A stretch of 64,000 nt of DNA, taken from the NCBI RefSeq assembly GCF_964019765.1, contig NZ_OZ026461.1, positions 558,001 to 622,000 of the forward strand, read 5' to 3'. The notes beneath the pieces are model-generated. The model was not told the DNA's origin. It made no database searches and saw nothing but the letters and a program-made list of their open reading frames with translations. The translations under genes were made by a program, and so were the position numbers. Shown piece by piece: positions 43,300 to 55,919 of this stretch. Numbering within the stretch: the first letter of the stretch is position 1; each line of letters starts with the position of its first letter. This DNA comes from Spiroplasma endosymbiont of Panorpa germanica (GTDB lineage: Bacteria; Bacillota_I; Bacilli_A; Mycoplasmatales; Mycoplasmataceae).

Positions 43300-45192
43300 C
43301 TATTTCACCTCTTCAACTTTATATACTTCTATAATATCATTTTCTTTAATATCATTAAAGTTTTTTATAGTTAATCCACAATCTTGGTCTTTTTTAGCTT
43401 CTTTGATTTCTTCTTTAACATGTTTTAGTGAAGAAAGTTCACCAGTATAAATAATTATACCTTCTCTTAAAATTCTTAATTTTGAACCTCGAGGAATAAC
43501 CCCATCAATAACGTGACATCCAGCAATTGTCCCCACTTGAGAATGCTTAAAGATTTGTCTAACTTCAGCTTGACCTAAAACTTTTTCTTCCATAATTGGA
43601 TCTAGCATTCCTTTAGCAGCTTCTTCTAATTCTTCAATAACTTTATAAATAATTGTGTGTAATCTAATTTCCACACCATCTTCATCAGCTTTTTGACGAA
43701 CTTGAGCTGTTGGACGAACATTAAATCCATAAACAATAGCATTACTTGCTAAACCTAAGGTAATATCTGAGTTTGAAATTGCCCCAACTGTTGCTCTAAT
43801 AACATCTAGTTTTACTCCAGGAATTGTTATTTTTTGCAACGAGTTACGAACCGCTTCAACCGAACCTTGAGTATCTGCTTTTAAAATTACGTTTACAGAT
43901 TTCAAATTCCCTTGATCGATTTGATTTTTAATTGAATCTAAAGTGAAAGATTGAGCTTTATTTCTGCTTTCTTGAATTTGACGTTCAAGTTGAGCTTCTG
44001 CTATTTCACGAGCCATTTTTTCTTCACTTACTACCATAAACTTGTCACCAGCTCTTGGAACATCATTTAGTCCCACAAGAACAACTGGTTGAGATGGCAG
44101 TGCTGATTTAATTTTGGCACCATTTTCATTTTCCATATCTTTGATTAAACCATATGTAGCTCCAGCAACAACTAAATTTCTCATATTAAGAGTCCCTTGT
44201 TGAACCAGTACTGTAGCCATTGGTCCTCGCGACTTACTTAAGTGACCTTCGATAACTGTTCCAATTGCGAATTTTTCAGGGTTAGCTTTTAATTCTTTTA
44301 ATTCTGATACTAATATTATTGTTTCAAGCAAATTATCTAAACCTTGGCGATTTTTAGCTGAACCTTCAATGAAAGGAACATCTCCACCAAATTCTTCTGC
44401 AACTATATTAAAACGCATTAACTCAGTTTTTACACGATTTGAATCTGCCCCTGGTTTATCAATTTTGTTAACAAAAACAACAATTGGTACTCCTGCAGCT
44501 TTGGCATGATCAATTGCTTCTTCAGTTTGAGGCATAACCCCATCATCTGCGGCAACAACTAAAATAACTATATCAGTAACATCAGCTCCTCTGGCACGCA
44601 TTTCTGTAAAAGCCTCATGACCCGGAGTATCAATAAACGTAATTTTTTGATTTTTATCAGTCTTAATTTGATACGCTCCAATATGTTGAGTAATTCCACC
44701 AAATTCTCCATCAGTAACATTGATATTGGCGTTTCGAATTGAATCTAAAAGCGTTGTCTTTCCGTGGTCGACATGACCCATAATTGTCACAACCGCTGGA
44801 CGAGCTTTTAAATCTGACTCTTTGTCGTCAACTTGAAGAGTTTCAAAGATGTTTGATTTGGTTACTTCAACCTCTTTTTTAAAGTCAAAGCCAAATTCTA
44901 ATGCTAATTCTCCAATTTGTTCTTCTGTAAGAGTCGTGTTTGGTGTAACCATACCCCCACTCTTAAAGAAATACTTGACTATTTCTGCCACATTTTTATT
45001 TATTTTTTTACCAAATTCTGAAATAGTAATTGGTCCGGTAAAAATAAATACTCCATCAATCAATCCTGTAGCTTTTGTTTCCTTCAATTGACTTTTTAAA
45101 GTATTTGAGTGAGCCTTAAGTTTATTCTTGTCTGGATTTTGTTTTGATTTGACAGGATTTTGTTTATTAGATTTCACATTTTTTGTAGCCAT
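43300..45192 (-). CDS. infB: translation initiation factor IF-2
   Basis: GTPase that places fMet-tRNA on the ribosome. 630 residues, the compact mollicute form without the long N-terminal region. G1 GHVDHGKTT near residue 145, G2 GGITQHIG, G3 DTPGHEAF, G4 NKID. ATG at 45192 follows GGAGGAATCAAAT; the upstream ATG at 45216 has no ribosome site. Part of the nusA operon with ylxQ upstream and rbfA downstream. Confidence 0.97.
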   Translation of the reverse strand: MATKNVKSNKQNPVKSKQNPDKNKLKAHSNTLKSQLKETKATGLIDGVFIFTGPITISEFGKKINKNVAEIVKYFFKSGGMVTPNTTLTEEQIGELALEFGFDFKKEVEVTKSNIFETLQVDDKESDLKARPAVVTIMGHVDHGKTTLLDSIRNANINVTDGEFGGITQHIGAYQIKTDKNQKITFIDTPGHEAFTEMRARGADVTDIVILVVAADDGVMPQTEEAIDHAKAAGVPIVVFVNKIDKPGADSNRVKTELMRFNIVAEEFGGDVPFIEGSAKNRQGLDNLLETIILVSELKELKANPEKFAIGTVIEGHLSKSRGPMATVLVQQGTLNMRNLVVAGATYGLIKDMENENGAKIKSALPSQPVVLVGLNDVPRAGDKFMVVSEEKMAREIAEAQLERQIQESRNKAQSFTLDSIKNQIDQGNLKSVNVILKADTQGSVEAVRNSLQKITIPGVKLDVIRATVGAISNSDITLGLASNAIVYGFNVRPTAQVRQKADEDGVEIRLHTIIYKVIEELEEAAKGMLDPIMEEKVLGQAEVRQIFKHSQVGTIAGCHVIDGVIPRGSKLRILREGIIIYTGELSSLKHVKEEIKEAKKDQDCGLTIKNFNDIKENDIIEVYKVEEVK

Positions 45193-45205
45193 ATTTGATT
45201 CCTCC

Positions 45206-45520
45206 TTATTTTTCAATTATACTTCTTAATCATTTTGCATTGCTAAAATTTTTAATTCCAACCGCTCTAACATTGTCTCTGCCGATTGCTTTGGAAAGTT
45301 CACTACTTGTTATTAAATCCTTATAATAATCAATTTTATAAAAAGCGCATTTGTCTGTAATCTTTTTCTTTTGACTTAAGCCCATATCTGAGCTAATTAT
45401 TACCAATTTTATTTTACTTGTTTTGATTGCGTCAAATAACATTGTTCCACTAGTTAGAGAACGGCTGGCTTGAAGCATCCCAAGCGTTTGAAGCAATTGC
45501 TTTGTGTTTTTGAATTCCAT
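45206..45520 (-). CDS. ylxQ: YlxQ, L7Ae-family RNA-binding protein
   Basis: A 104-residue L7Ae/L30e-type protein, read through TGA at 45230 to end in KWLRSIIEK. TSGTMLFDAIKTSKIKLVIISSD carries the kink-turn-binding fold pattern and GRDNVRAVGI the C-terminal strand. Its ATG at 45520 overlaps the ylxR stop (TAATG). Standard member of the nusA-infB operon; a ribosome-related role is assumed. Confidence 0.88.
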
Positions 45521-45798
45521 TAATCTCAATTCTCATTAATTTCTTTTGAAAGTAATTCCCAAAAATCATCATTCAATTTTATTTTTAAAACTCTTTCGAT
45601 GATATTAGACTTTTTAACTTTTTCAAGAGAAGAAATTTGCGGACTTATATAAATGCCACGACCGTTAGCTTTTCTACTTTGATCTATAAAGACGTCTCCA
45701 TCTTTATTTTTAACAATTCTAATCATTTCTTGCTTTGGCAACATCTGATTAGTAGCCACATCTTTGCGAGTAACAACTCACTTATTGTTTTCTGACAC
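45520..45798 (-). CDS. ylxR: YlxR, RNA-binding protein of nusA operon
   Basis: A 92-residue DUF448 protein. TRKDVATNQMLPKQEMIRI and the conserved NGRGIYIS are visible. The start is GTG at 45798 after AGGTCTGTAA, which restores the usual N-terminal RK motif; starting at the later ATG would lose it. In Bacillus and Clostridium it is linked to RNase P or transcription. It overlaps ylxQ by one base. Confidence 0.88.
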
Positions 45799-45806
45799 TT
45801 ACAGAC

Positions 45807-47195
45807 CTACTTGTCATAATATTGATCATAGTCATCAATTTCTTCGTCTTCTTCTTCAACAACTTCTTCTTTTGCTAAGATATCAAAAGCTTCTAGATTA
45901 GCTTGAATGTCATCTAAACTGGCAGCTTCCACTTCGATCTCAGGTTCTTCAATATAACCATCTCATTCTTCAACTTCATGGTCATAATTTGTCTTCTCAT
46001 TTTGGAAGTTTCTTTCAACATTGTTACGTCTTTTGAAAATGTTGTTAATGAAATCTGGGTCATTCATTTCTGATTCAGTAATATTCCCATTTCAACTAAT
46101 TTCAATTCCCTTTTCCAAAGCGCTATCATATGATAAAATGTTTATTTTCATTTTTACCAAATTAGCAACTAATCTAGCCGCCATTCCTGATTTACCAATT
46201 GCTAATGAAAGTTGGTTATTTGGAACAACAACATCACATTCTCTGTGAGCGTCTTCTAGATTTCCCTCTTCATCGAAGAATTCTTCTTCATCAACAGCAA
46301 TATTGATAACTCTAACTGGTGCTAAGGCATTCATAATGAATTTTTCAGAATTTTCATCTCATTTTACAATATCGATTTTTTCACCCTTAAGTTCATTTGT
46401 AACGTTCTTAATTCGACTACCCCCAGAACCAACACAAGCTCCAATTGGATCAATATTTTCATCATGAGAGTAAACTGCAACCTTGGCTCTACGACCTGGC
46501 TCACGAGAAACTGATTTAACTTCAATAATTCCCTCGGCAATTTCAGGCACTTCAATTTCAAGTAATTTTGCTAAAAAATCGGGGTGAACTCTAGTGGTAG
46601 AAACTTGGGAATGTTTGTTTTCTTTGGAAACATCTTCTACATAGAAAGTAATTCTATCACCGATATTGATTTTTTCTTGATTAATAGTTTTTTTATTTCA
46701 AAGTGAAACTACTGTTCCATCAACATCAATTAAATAAGAATTTTCAGTTAAATCAACAACTCTTCCTGTTTGAACTTCATGTAGTTTTGGTAAAAAATAA
46801 TCGTAAACTTTATTTTTTTCACCTTCTCTAATTTTTTGTTTAATAATTTGTCCAACTTGAAAAATTGCTAAACGAGAGTACTCTTCGTCAAATTTAATTG
46901 GCTCATTAATAATATCCCCAATTGTACAATTTTCTGAATATTTTTGTTTAGCCTGAGAAAGACCAATTTCAAGTCATTCATCTTCAACTTTTTGAACTAC
47001 TGTTAACCTTTTTGTAACATTTATCATTCCTGTCACTTCATCAACATTAACATCGATTACAGCTTCTGGATCAAAAAACTTTTCATAAGCTTTTTGAAAA
47101 CCTTCACGAATTCCTTCAAAAATAATATCATCAGGAATTTGTTTTTCTTGTGAAATTGATTTAATTGCATTAAGCAATTCTGCTCCGTTTACCAT
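45807..47195 (-). CDS. nusA: transcription factor NusA
   Basis: Modulates RNA polymerase pausing, termination and antitermination. 462 residues. The N-terminal polymerase-binding domain, then an S1 domain, then two KH domains with DPIGACVGSGGSRI near residue 245 and LSLAIGKSGMAARL near residue 320. The C-terminal 90 residues are very acidic (EEVVEEEDEEIDDYDQYY type), in place of the repeats seen in proteobacteria. AAAAGGAGATAA lies 10 bases before the ATG. Follows rimP. Confidence 0.95.
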
Positions 47196-47213
47196 AAAAT
47201 TATTTATCTCCTT

Positions 47214-47708
47214 TTAAAATTTTACTGCTAATCTTACAAATTTAATATCTTCTCATTTGATATAAGAGTTCTTTTTTTTACCTTTTAAGAAAAAGAATAC
47301 TTTAAATTCATCTTTTGATGAATCATACTCAATTAAATCGGCATTAAATTCATCAACATATTCTATTTTGTGATTAATTTGGAAAAATAGGTATTTTCCT
47401 ACATTTTCAATTAACTCTTCTTTTGTAAATATCGTTCTTTCAATTCCTGCAGAAGCAACTTCTAAAATATACGCTTCGTTTAATTCCTTGATTTGGTCTA
47501 AGGCAATAGAAAGTTTTTCATTGGCCCCAACCAGGTTATCAAAATCAACAGTAAGCACAGATTTATCTTTATTGGTTACTAATACTTGCAAAACTGTGGT
47601 GTCAAAATCAAAAATTTGGTTTAATTCATATAAATTTAAATCAAATTCCTTTAGTATTGGCTCAATAACTTCGATCAAGCCTTTTTTTAATTCGCTAAAA
47701 TTATTCAT
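47214..47708 (-). CDS. rimP: ribosome maturation factor RimP
   Basis: Needed for 30S assembly; first gene of the nusA-infB operon. 164 residues. LKEFDLNLYELNQIFDFDTTVLQV and LEVASAGIER are the family core (the usual form is LEVSSPGxDR, here AGIER); the C-terminal Sm-like domain ends in NSYIKWEDIKFVRLAVKF after a TGA-Trp. AAAGGAATAGTGA precedes the ATG; a hairpin sits just before this ribosome site. Confidence 0.9.
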
Positions 47709-47729
47709 TCACTATTCCTTTCAATAATA

Positions 47730-47753
47730 AAGGAAGGCTTCCGCCTTCCTTTA
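47730..47753 (-). promoter_or_regulatory. hairpin between polC and rimP
   Basis: AAAGGAAGGC (47730-47739) and GCCTTCCTTT (47744-47753), a strong stem with a 4-base loop. On the minus strand it is followed by TTATTATTG and immediately by the rimP ribosome site. It may be a weak terminator for polC or a leader element of rimP. Confidence 0.6.
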
Positions 47754-47829
47754 AATTTATTGACCTGACTTTTAAATTATATGACTTTTATTTTTAAAAA
47801 TCAAGTATTTGCTATAAATTATCGAAAAA

Positions 47830-50800
47830 TTAGAAATCAAATTTTAATTGTTCATCATTCTCAAGTGAATTGGTAATTTGCAGTTCTTCAAAAATTTTCA
47901 TTTGTGTTTTAGTAATTTGAGTACGATTTTTCAAGTCCGTGATTGAGGTAAATTGACGTTCATCACGAGCTGCCACAATTGATTGTGCCACAGCTTCACC
48001 TAGAGAATCAATCACATTAAATGGTGGAATAATAAATTTTTCACCCGTTTTTGGTTCTACAAAGATTTTAAAATTTGAAGCATCACTATTTTTAAAGTCT
48101 ATGTTTCTGATTTTTACTCCACGAGCCATCATTTCTAGAACTATTTCATAAATCGTAATTAAGCCTCGTTCTTTTGGAGAAATTGGTTCATTTCTAGCGA
48201 TTTGGGTTTCTAACTCAGTTAATTTATCTTGAACTGCCACATGTCCAGCTAATACTGTTGGTAAATCAAAGGCATCAGCTCGAGTTGAGAAATATGTGGC
48301 ATAGTATTCATCTGGGTAATAAATTTTATATCAAGCCACTCTGTATGCCATTAAAACATAAGCTGTCGCATGGGCTTTAGGGAACATATATTTGATTTTT
48401 AAACAAGAATCAATATATCATTGTGGCACACCATGAGCTAGCATTGCATCAATTCATTCGGTTTTAGGAATTCCGTTTCCTTTTCGAACACTTTCCATGA
48501 TACTAAAGGCCATTGAAGGCTCTAGGTTCTTTTCTAAAAGATAAACCATAATGTCATCACGACAACCAATCACAGTAGAAATATTGGCAACATTTTCCCT
48601 AATTAGTTCTTGAGCATTATTAACCCAAACATCAGTTCCGTGACTTAATCCTGAAATTTGTACTAAGTCAGCAAAAGTTTTAGGTTGGGTTTCTCTTAAC
48701 ATCGATCTAACAAATTGGGTTCCAAACTCTGGTATCCCAATAGCTCCAGTGGTCTCTCCATTAATCGAACTTGGTTTAATACCCAAACTATCTAAACCCG
48801 AAAATAATTGATAAACTTTTACATCATTGGTAGGAACTTCAATGGGATCGACTCCAGTTAAATCTTTTAACATTTTTAAAGCGGTTGGGTCGACATGACC
48901 TAAAATATCCATTTTCAACAAGTTATCATGAATTGAATGGAAATCAAAGTGTGTTGTAAGTCAAGTAGAGTTTGTGTCATCTGCGGGATAATTTACCGGA
49001 GTGAAATCCTCGATTTCAAACTCTGCAGGTAAAATTACAATTCCCCCAGGATGTTGTCCTGTTGTACGTTTAACTCCTGTAGCTAAATCAGCGATTCTTT
49101 CAACTTCAACCCTTCTTTGATTGTTATCAACTCCATAAACTTTCTCAAAATATGCTTTTACATAACCATAGGCTGTTTTATCAGCGACTGTGGCAATTGT
49201 TCCTGCTCGAAAAACATTGTTTTCTCCAAACATTTCCTTAGTGAAATTATGAGCTCGAGCTTGATATTCACCCGAGAAATTTAAATCAATATCAGGAACC
49301 TTATCCCCATCAAAACCTAAAAAAGTTTCAAAAGGAATATCATGGCCATCTCCTACTAAAGTTTCTTTACAATTTGGACAAGATTTTGTTGGCAAATCAT
49401 ATCCACATTTAATTTCAATAGGAGTTTTAAAATCTGAGTACTTACATTTAACACAACGATAATGAGCTTTTAGGGGGTTAACTTCTGTAATTAAACTTGT
49501 GGTTGCCACAAAACTAGAACCAACCGAACCTCTAGAACCAACTAAATAACCATCATCTAGACTTCTAGCAACAAGCTTATGAGAAATTCAATAAACAACA
49601 GCAAAACCGTGTTTAATAATACTGCTTAACTCTTTTTCCAAACGTAGTGAAACTATCTCTGGTAGAACTTCACCATATAATTCTTTGGCATTTTTGTAGC
49701 AAAGGTCTGTCAATAATTTATCAACGTTATCAATTTTTGGAGGATAACTTCCTGATTTTAATGGTGAAATTTTAGCATCAATTTGATCTGCTATTAAATT
49801 AGTGTTAACCACCACTATTTCATTAACCAAATTTTTGTCATTTAAAAAATTAAACTCATCAATCATTTCATCAGTTGTGCGAAGATGTTGGTCAGGATAA
49901 TCACTTACCCTTTGTTTGAAATCATACAGTGGATGATTAGAACCTCCAAGTCCCTTAGAATTTATAAATACTTCACGAATAGGTTTTAACTGTGGATTAA
50001 CATAGTGAGCATCACTTGTTGCAACAACTATTTTTTGCATTGTCTGAGCCAAATTTATTATTTTTCTAACAATAATTTCTAGACCCTCTAAAGTTAAGTC
50101 ATTGGTTTGAAGAAGATTTTTATAAACACTAAGTGGTTGAATCTCAATATAATCATAGATTTTTATAGCTTTAATTAAATCTGATTCCAGACCAGTTCGA
50201 GCTAATTCAAAAATTTCTCCGTTTACACATCCCGATCCAATCAAGATGTTATTATTTTTTTTCACTTCTAAAATTTTGCTTTTAAAGATTTTTGGAGAAC
50301 CAAAAAAATTCTTTGTGTGGGAATGAGAAATTAACTTATATAATTCCTTGAGACCCGCTTGGTTTTTGGCCAAGACATTAATATGAAATCCTCTTGATTT
50401 AATGTAGTTGGCATTTTCTTTATCTTCTTGAGGAATCAATTTATTTCAATCACAATCAAAATTTAATTCATAACTTTTTTTAACCTCGATGACAATACGA
50501 TCATAAACTGCTTTTAGTACCTCAGCATCATAATCACCACGGTGAGCCACTCTTTCATCATACAAAACTCCCACTGCTTTGGCAATTGTACCTAACCGAT
50601 GGTTTTTCATTTTTGGATAAAAACTACGAGCAATTGTTAAAGTATCAATGGCTGTATTTTCGATTGGACCATAACCTAATTTTTTCGACCAAGCCTTTAA
50701 GAAGTTGATATCAAAATTTGCGTTATGTGCAACCAGAATTCTATTTTCAATAATTGAATAAATCTTTTCAAACACTTCTTCAATTGAAGGTTTATTTTCT

Positions 50801-52299
50801 AACATCTCATCGGTTATTCCTGTTAATTCAGTTGTAAATGCGCTTAAAGGTCTAGATGGTTTAATCAAAATATCAATTTTGGTACTTACCCCTGTTTTAG
50901 GAACATAAACTACCGCTCCAAATTCAATTATTTCATCGTACTCAGGAGAAAGTCCTGTAGTTTCTAAGTCGAAAAACACAAACTCATGTTCGTTTAATTT
51001 TTTATTTGAATCATTTTTTACAAGTCAATAGTCATCGTTGAGCATTGTCATTTCAACACCATAAATCATTTTTATCTGTTTATCTTGATCACGAGACTTA
51101 TTAATTTTTTGTAAAGCCATTGCAGCTTCAGGAAAGGCTTGTACATTTAAATGGTCTGTCAGGGCAATTGCTTTATGATCTCACTTGCTAGCATAATCTA
51201 AATAATCTGAAATTGAACTAACCCCATCCATTACTGACATTTTTGAATGAGTGTGTAACTCAACTCTTTTTAGAGGTGCTAAATCTTTTCTTGAATTTTC
51301 AACACGGTCAATTTTTTTAAACTCATCTATATAAAAAACATTATCTTTGCTGTAATCATTTCATCTGATTGAACCACTCATTCCAATTCAGTCACCAATT
51401 TTGACATACTTTTCAAAATCTACACAATCTTTTTCTGGTTCATCAAAAAAATTACCAACCCCACTAGATCTTTGAAAGAAATTGGCCATTAAAGAGGAGG
51501 TGTCATCTGTAATAATTAAGGTGTAAATATTTCTACCACTTTTTGGGGAGAACTTGATGGTCTTTTTAAGAACACGAGCATGAATAACAACATTTTGGGC
51601 TCCCTCTTCGGTATCCATTAGGCTTTTATAAGTTGGGGCATCTAAATCTGATTTCGGTTTACGATAAAAACTTTTCTTTTCATTTGTGTTTTCTGCTACG
51701 CTTTGATTAATATTTTTTTCTAAATTAACATTGGCCTGCTCGCGAATTTTTTTAACCTGTTGATTAGCTTCTTGATAAGATTCGTTTGCTTGTTCAATAA
51801 AGTTTATTGAACTTGGTTTTATTTTTAAATCAAAGTCTAAATTATCAAATCCATAATCTTTAAATTTTTTCAAGTAATATTTAAAGTGACCATCTCAAAT
51901 ATCTTTTTGAGTTTCATCATCTACAATAAACTTGATTGTTCTGTTTTCGAAACTAAAATTCTCTCTAGTTAAGTTTTCAACAAAACCATTTTTAAAATCA
52001 GCTTTATATTTGATAAAAAATTGTAAGTAGTTCCAAATAATTTCTTGATCGAAATTTTTATTTAAAACCTGAAAAACCAGTTTGGTATTTCAAACTGGGT
52101 TGTTAATAATTTGGTTTTCAATATCAATAATAGTTTTAGTCGGTAAAAATTTTTCAACTTTTATTTTAACTGTCACACGATTTTTTTTAACATCAAAAAC
52201 TGGTTTTCCAATAATCTTTGAATTTTTAAAGTGTTCTTCATGTTCATCGTCTAGATTAACATTTATTTTATCAAAGAATTTTTTTAGAGTTGTGTCCAT
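47830..52299 (-). CDS. polC: DNA polymerase III alpha subunit, PolC type
   Basis: Main replicative polymerase of low-GC Gram-positive lineages, 1489 residues. N-terminal domain; OB-fold near 250-300; PHP domain with [13 protein letters not shown], split by the 3'-5' exonuclease ([22 protein letters not shown] and later [10 protein letters not shown]); zinc-binding [12 protein letters not shown]; polymerase active site [15 protein letters not shown]. Seven open segments fuse with TGA as Trp. AGGAGGTATAA precedes the ATG. Last gene of the pepP-uppS-cdsA-dxr-rseP-polC run. Confidence 0.97.
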
Positions 52300-52313
52300 T
52301 TATACCTCCTAAT

Positions 52314-53684
52314 TTATATAAAGTCTTTTAGTATTACTACCAAGAAAATTGATAAGAATAACATTACTCCGATTAGAGTAATAAAAATTTTGAATTTTTC
52401 ATTTAATTCCCTGCGAATACATAGTTCGATTAAGTTTTCTAAAAATCTATAACCATCTAGTGGTGGCACGGGAATTAAGTTTAAAACAAATAAATTGGCA
52501 GAAATAAAGGCGATATACAAGAAGAAACTATCAGCACCCGATGAAAATGTTAAAAGTGACTGATTGGCAGTTTGAAATGGAGAAGCTACTCCCGAGAAAT
52601 CAAATGTCAACATTTTTCCGAAAGCTTTCATTATTTGTCAAGATTGAACAAATGTATCTCCTCAACCAAAAGCATATCCCTGCGATGAGTTTTTAAAATA
52701 ACGATTTGGTGCAGCTATTCCAACTGAATTACCAGGAGCGAAATTAATTTTTGAATCAAAATTTGTTAAGTCTTTTGGATCATAACCTTGAGATCAATTT
52801 GTTAAAAATAAATTATTGTCATTTTTCAAATCTGAATTTTGCAAAACAGTTCCATCATAACGACCAACTTTTTTAAAAGCAAATCTAATAAAAGTTGTTT
52901 TATCTTCTTCAGCATTTTTAAATTTTAAGTTATTAATAAAATTGTAAACGGTTTTTTCATAAGTTGCTGCTTGATTTGAATCATAGTTATTGATTAATAA
53001 TTTCTTTTCAACTTTGGGAGCATCTGTTAGAAATTGATCAGGTTTTTCAAAACCCTCGCTTTGAATATTATTAAATAAAAAAATGGTTTTATTCAAAGCA
53101 TCTGGAGAGGTTTGAGCTTGATTATATTCTTGTTGAATAACTTGTCAACCCCAAATAACATATTCTTGATTGGGTGTTAAAATTTCTGAATTTCCATTAG
53201 AGTTCAAACTTTCTTTTAACAAATTATATGTTATTTGATTTGAATCGTATTGAGCCCCATAAAACTGCATATCATTTTTTTTAACTCCAGTGGCGGCATA
53301 AATTGTTGTAATCAAGAAAAGCGCTAACGAAAGGTTAAAAGCAATTCCCCCGATTATAATAAAAAACTTTTTCCATCTGGCAATATAATCCATTTTACGG
53401 CTATCTGGGATATTTAATTCGTCCTGTTCTCGTCCCTTTGGAGGATCAGCCTTGTCTGAGGCGATTGAACAATAACCACCAAAAGGAATCACCCTTAGAG
53501 TAAATCATGTTTCTTTAGTTTTGATGGTAAAGATTTTAGGCCCTAATCCAACTGAAAATTCATAAACATAAGCTTTACAAATCTTGGCGATAACAAAGTG
53601 TCCAAATTCATGAATTGTAATCACGACTTGTAAAACCAAAAGTCCCAGAATTAGTCCCAAGATAATTTCAAATCAGGCTGGCAA
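52314..53684 (-). CDS. rseP: site-2 intramembrane metalloprotease
   Basis: Zinc protease of the RseP/RasP family, 456 residues. Catalytic TIHEFGHF near residue 24 and the second metal site LNLIPVPPLDGYRFLE near residue 400; four membrane helices. The region between them (about 210 residues, Asn/Lys/Gln-rich) lacks a recognisable PDZ domain and looks like a soluble lineage-specific insert. The start is TTG at 53684 with GAGGGG seven bases upstream. Located between dxr and polC, as in Bacillus. Confidence 0.9.
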
Positions 53685-53698
53685 AATAATACCCCTCT

Positions 53699-54832
53699 CT
53701 ATTTTTTAATTAATTTTTGAGTTTTACTCCTAATTAATAAATCATATTCTTTTATACTATTATAATCGTTTAACTCACAATTTTGAGAATTAATGAATAT
53801 TTTTTCAACGATATCAGTAATCTGTCAAAACTCGATTTCATCATTTAAAAAGGCCTCAACTAGAACTTCATTGGCAGCATTCAAGCAAATCGCCTTAGAA
53901 TTAAAACTATTTAAGCATTCATAAGCTCAAGCTATTGGTTTAAATCTTTTTTGATCAATTGTTTTAAGTTCTAATTTCTGTCAGTTTTTGAAATTAAGTT
54001 TTTGAAATTCAGGATGTTTTAGTCTTTTAGGAAAATTTAATCCATAGTTAATAACTTGGCTCATATCAGGTACACTTAGTTGGGCTTTAACCGAGAAATC
54101 TTCAAACTCTACCATTGAATGAACAATTGATTGAGGATGCAATAAAACCTCGATTTTCTTAGTTCGAAATAAGTGATAAGCTTCGATAATTTCAAAAGCC
54201 TTATTCATCATTGTAGCTGAATCAACTGTTATCTTAGCGCCCATTTTTCAGTTTGGGTGATTTAAAACCTGTTCTTTCGTGGTTTTTTTTGTTTCCTCAA
54301 GACTTAAATCTCGTAAACTTCCCCCAGATGCAGTTAAGTAAATTTTCTCAATCTGATTGCCCTCTTCTAAGCATTGAAGAATTGCTGAGTGTTCTGAATC
54401 AATTGAAATTATTTTTGAATTTAAAGATTTTTTTAATTCTTGATTAATTAGTTTTCCAGCAACTACCAAAGATTCTTTATTTGCTAGTAAAATTGTTAAA
54501 TTTTTTTGAATCGCCTTAAGAGTTACTTGCAATCCATAAAATCCTGACAAGGCATTGACGATGACATCACCATTACCCAAAAAATTAAAAAGTTCACCAA
54601 TTTGTGAATCTGAAAAGAAATTAATTTTAGGAAACTTGCTAACCAATTTTGGATCAAATTTAGTTGTATAGACATATTTTATCGAATCAAATTCCAGTAA
54701 AATACTCTCAAGCTTTTCTAAATTTTTACCAACTGAAACGGCTAATAAATTATACTTATTATTGTTTTTGATAACTTTCAAAGCTTGGATTCCCACGCTA
54801 CCCGAAGCTCCAAATACAATTATATTTTTCAT
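53699..54832 (-). CDS. dxr: 1-deoxy-D-xylulose 5-phosphate reductoisomerase
   Basis: Committed step of the MEP isoprenoid pathway (DXP to MEP, NADPH). 377 residues, normal length. NADPH-binding [12 protein letters not shown] at the start, [11 protein letters not shown] near residue 120, SEHSAI near residue 148, metal/substrate site TASGGSLRD and [14 protein letters not shown]. Two TGA-Trp codons. Starts one base after the cdsA stop, without its own ribosome site, so translation is probably coupled. Supplies precursors for UppS and MiaA in the same window. Confidence 0.94.
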
Positions 54833-54833
54833 A

Positions 54834-55919
54834 TTAGCGAATAAATAAAGTTATTATGAATACTACAAAAAATGCGAAGGTGAAAGAATCTAAACGATCT
54901 AAAACTCCACCATGACCAGGAATTATACGTGAGTAATCCTTGATATCCACTTTTCTCTTAATTCAAGAGAAAATCAAGTCTCCGAATTGACCAATAATTG
55001 AAAATATCGCAGAAAGACCAATGTATGAAAAGACTACGTAAATAGTGCTATTATTTTGTTGCATTGTCATTGTTAGTGGCGCAAAATCTCTAGTTGGTTT
55101 TAGAAAGAAAAACATTGATGCATATAGTGAACCAACTATAAATGCTACCAAAAACCCAATCGAAGCTCCCTCTCATGTTTTTTTAGGACTAATTGCTGGA
55201 GCTAATTTGGTTTTACCAAAACGCATTCCCCCAAGATAAGCAAATGTGTCAGTCAAAATAATAATCATTCAGATTCAAATTACTGTATTAAAACTGTAGA
55301 ATGCTTTAAATTCACCCTTACCAGTTTCTGTCACTGATAAACATAAAATGGTGAAACCTTTGTAGGCTAAAATGATTAAAATAGTCATCGAGAAAGCTAA
55401 TAAGCTTTTGATTAAAGTTGACTTTTTATTTAAATAACCATATGTTAAGTAAATCATTAATAAGATCGCTCCAATAGTTCAAAAAATTCAGGGTTTTAAT
55501 CATTCGAAATGCAAATCTTCTAAAAACTTCAATGATGATTGACTTGTTACAACTAAGAATTCCTCAGATCTAACTGGGGTCACAAAAATAATTAATGAAA
55601 ATATTATTGTTATTAAATGAATTCATCAATGCTTCAATCCTAAGGCACGATTCATTTCTCAAATACTAATAGAAATTAAAAAAACACTTCCCAATAAAGA
55701 AATAATGACAAAGTAAGGCGCACCGTCTCAATCATTAATAAGAGATGTATAGATGGCACCAGAAACTACATAAATTAGTAGTAATGTTAAAAGTACAATG
55801 GTTGACAAGATTCTAGCTTCTAAATTAGAAATCTCTTTTTTTCCTGTTTTAAATTCTTGTGAATTTTTTAGGTTCGAATCCTTAGATGAATTAGCCACTA
55901 AGTTTTTATTGTTATTCAT
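54834..55919 (-). CDS. cdsA: phosphatidate cytidylyltransferase
   Basis: Makes CDP-diacylglycerol for phospholipid synthesis. 361 residues with about eight membrane helices after a charged 35-residue N-terminal extension. SPKKTWEGASIGF and the CDS signature [20 protein letters not shown], then [12 protein letters not shown] are clear. The start overlaps the uppS end by 8 bases. GGGGGC lies upstream. Confidence 0.93.

Noticed and set aside
47830-52299. Apparent break-up of polC and many other genes by stop codons
   Set aside because: All interruptions are TGA at Trp positions in constant frame, so this is code 4, not frameshifts or decay.
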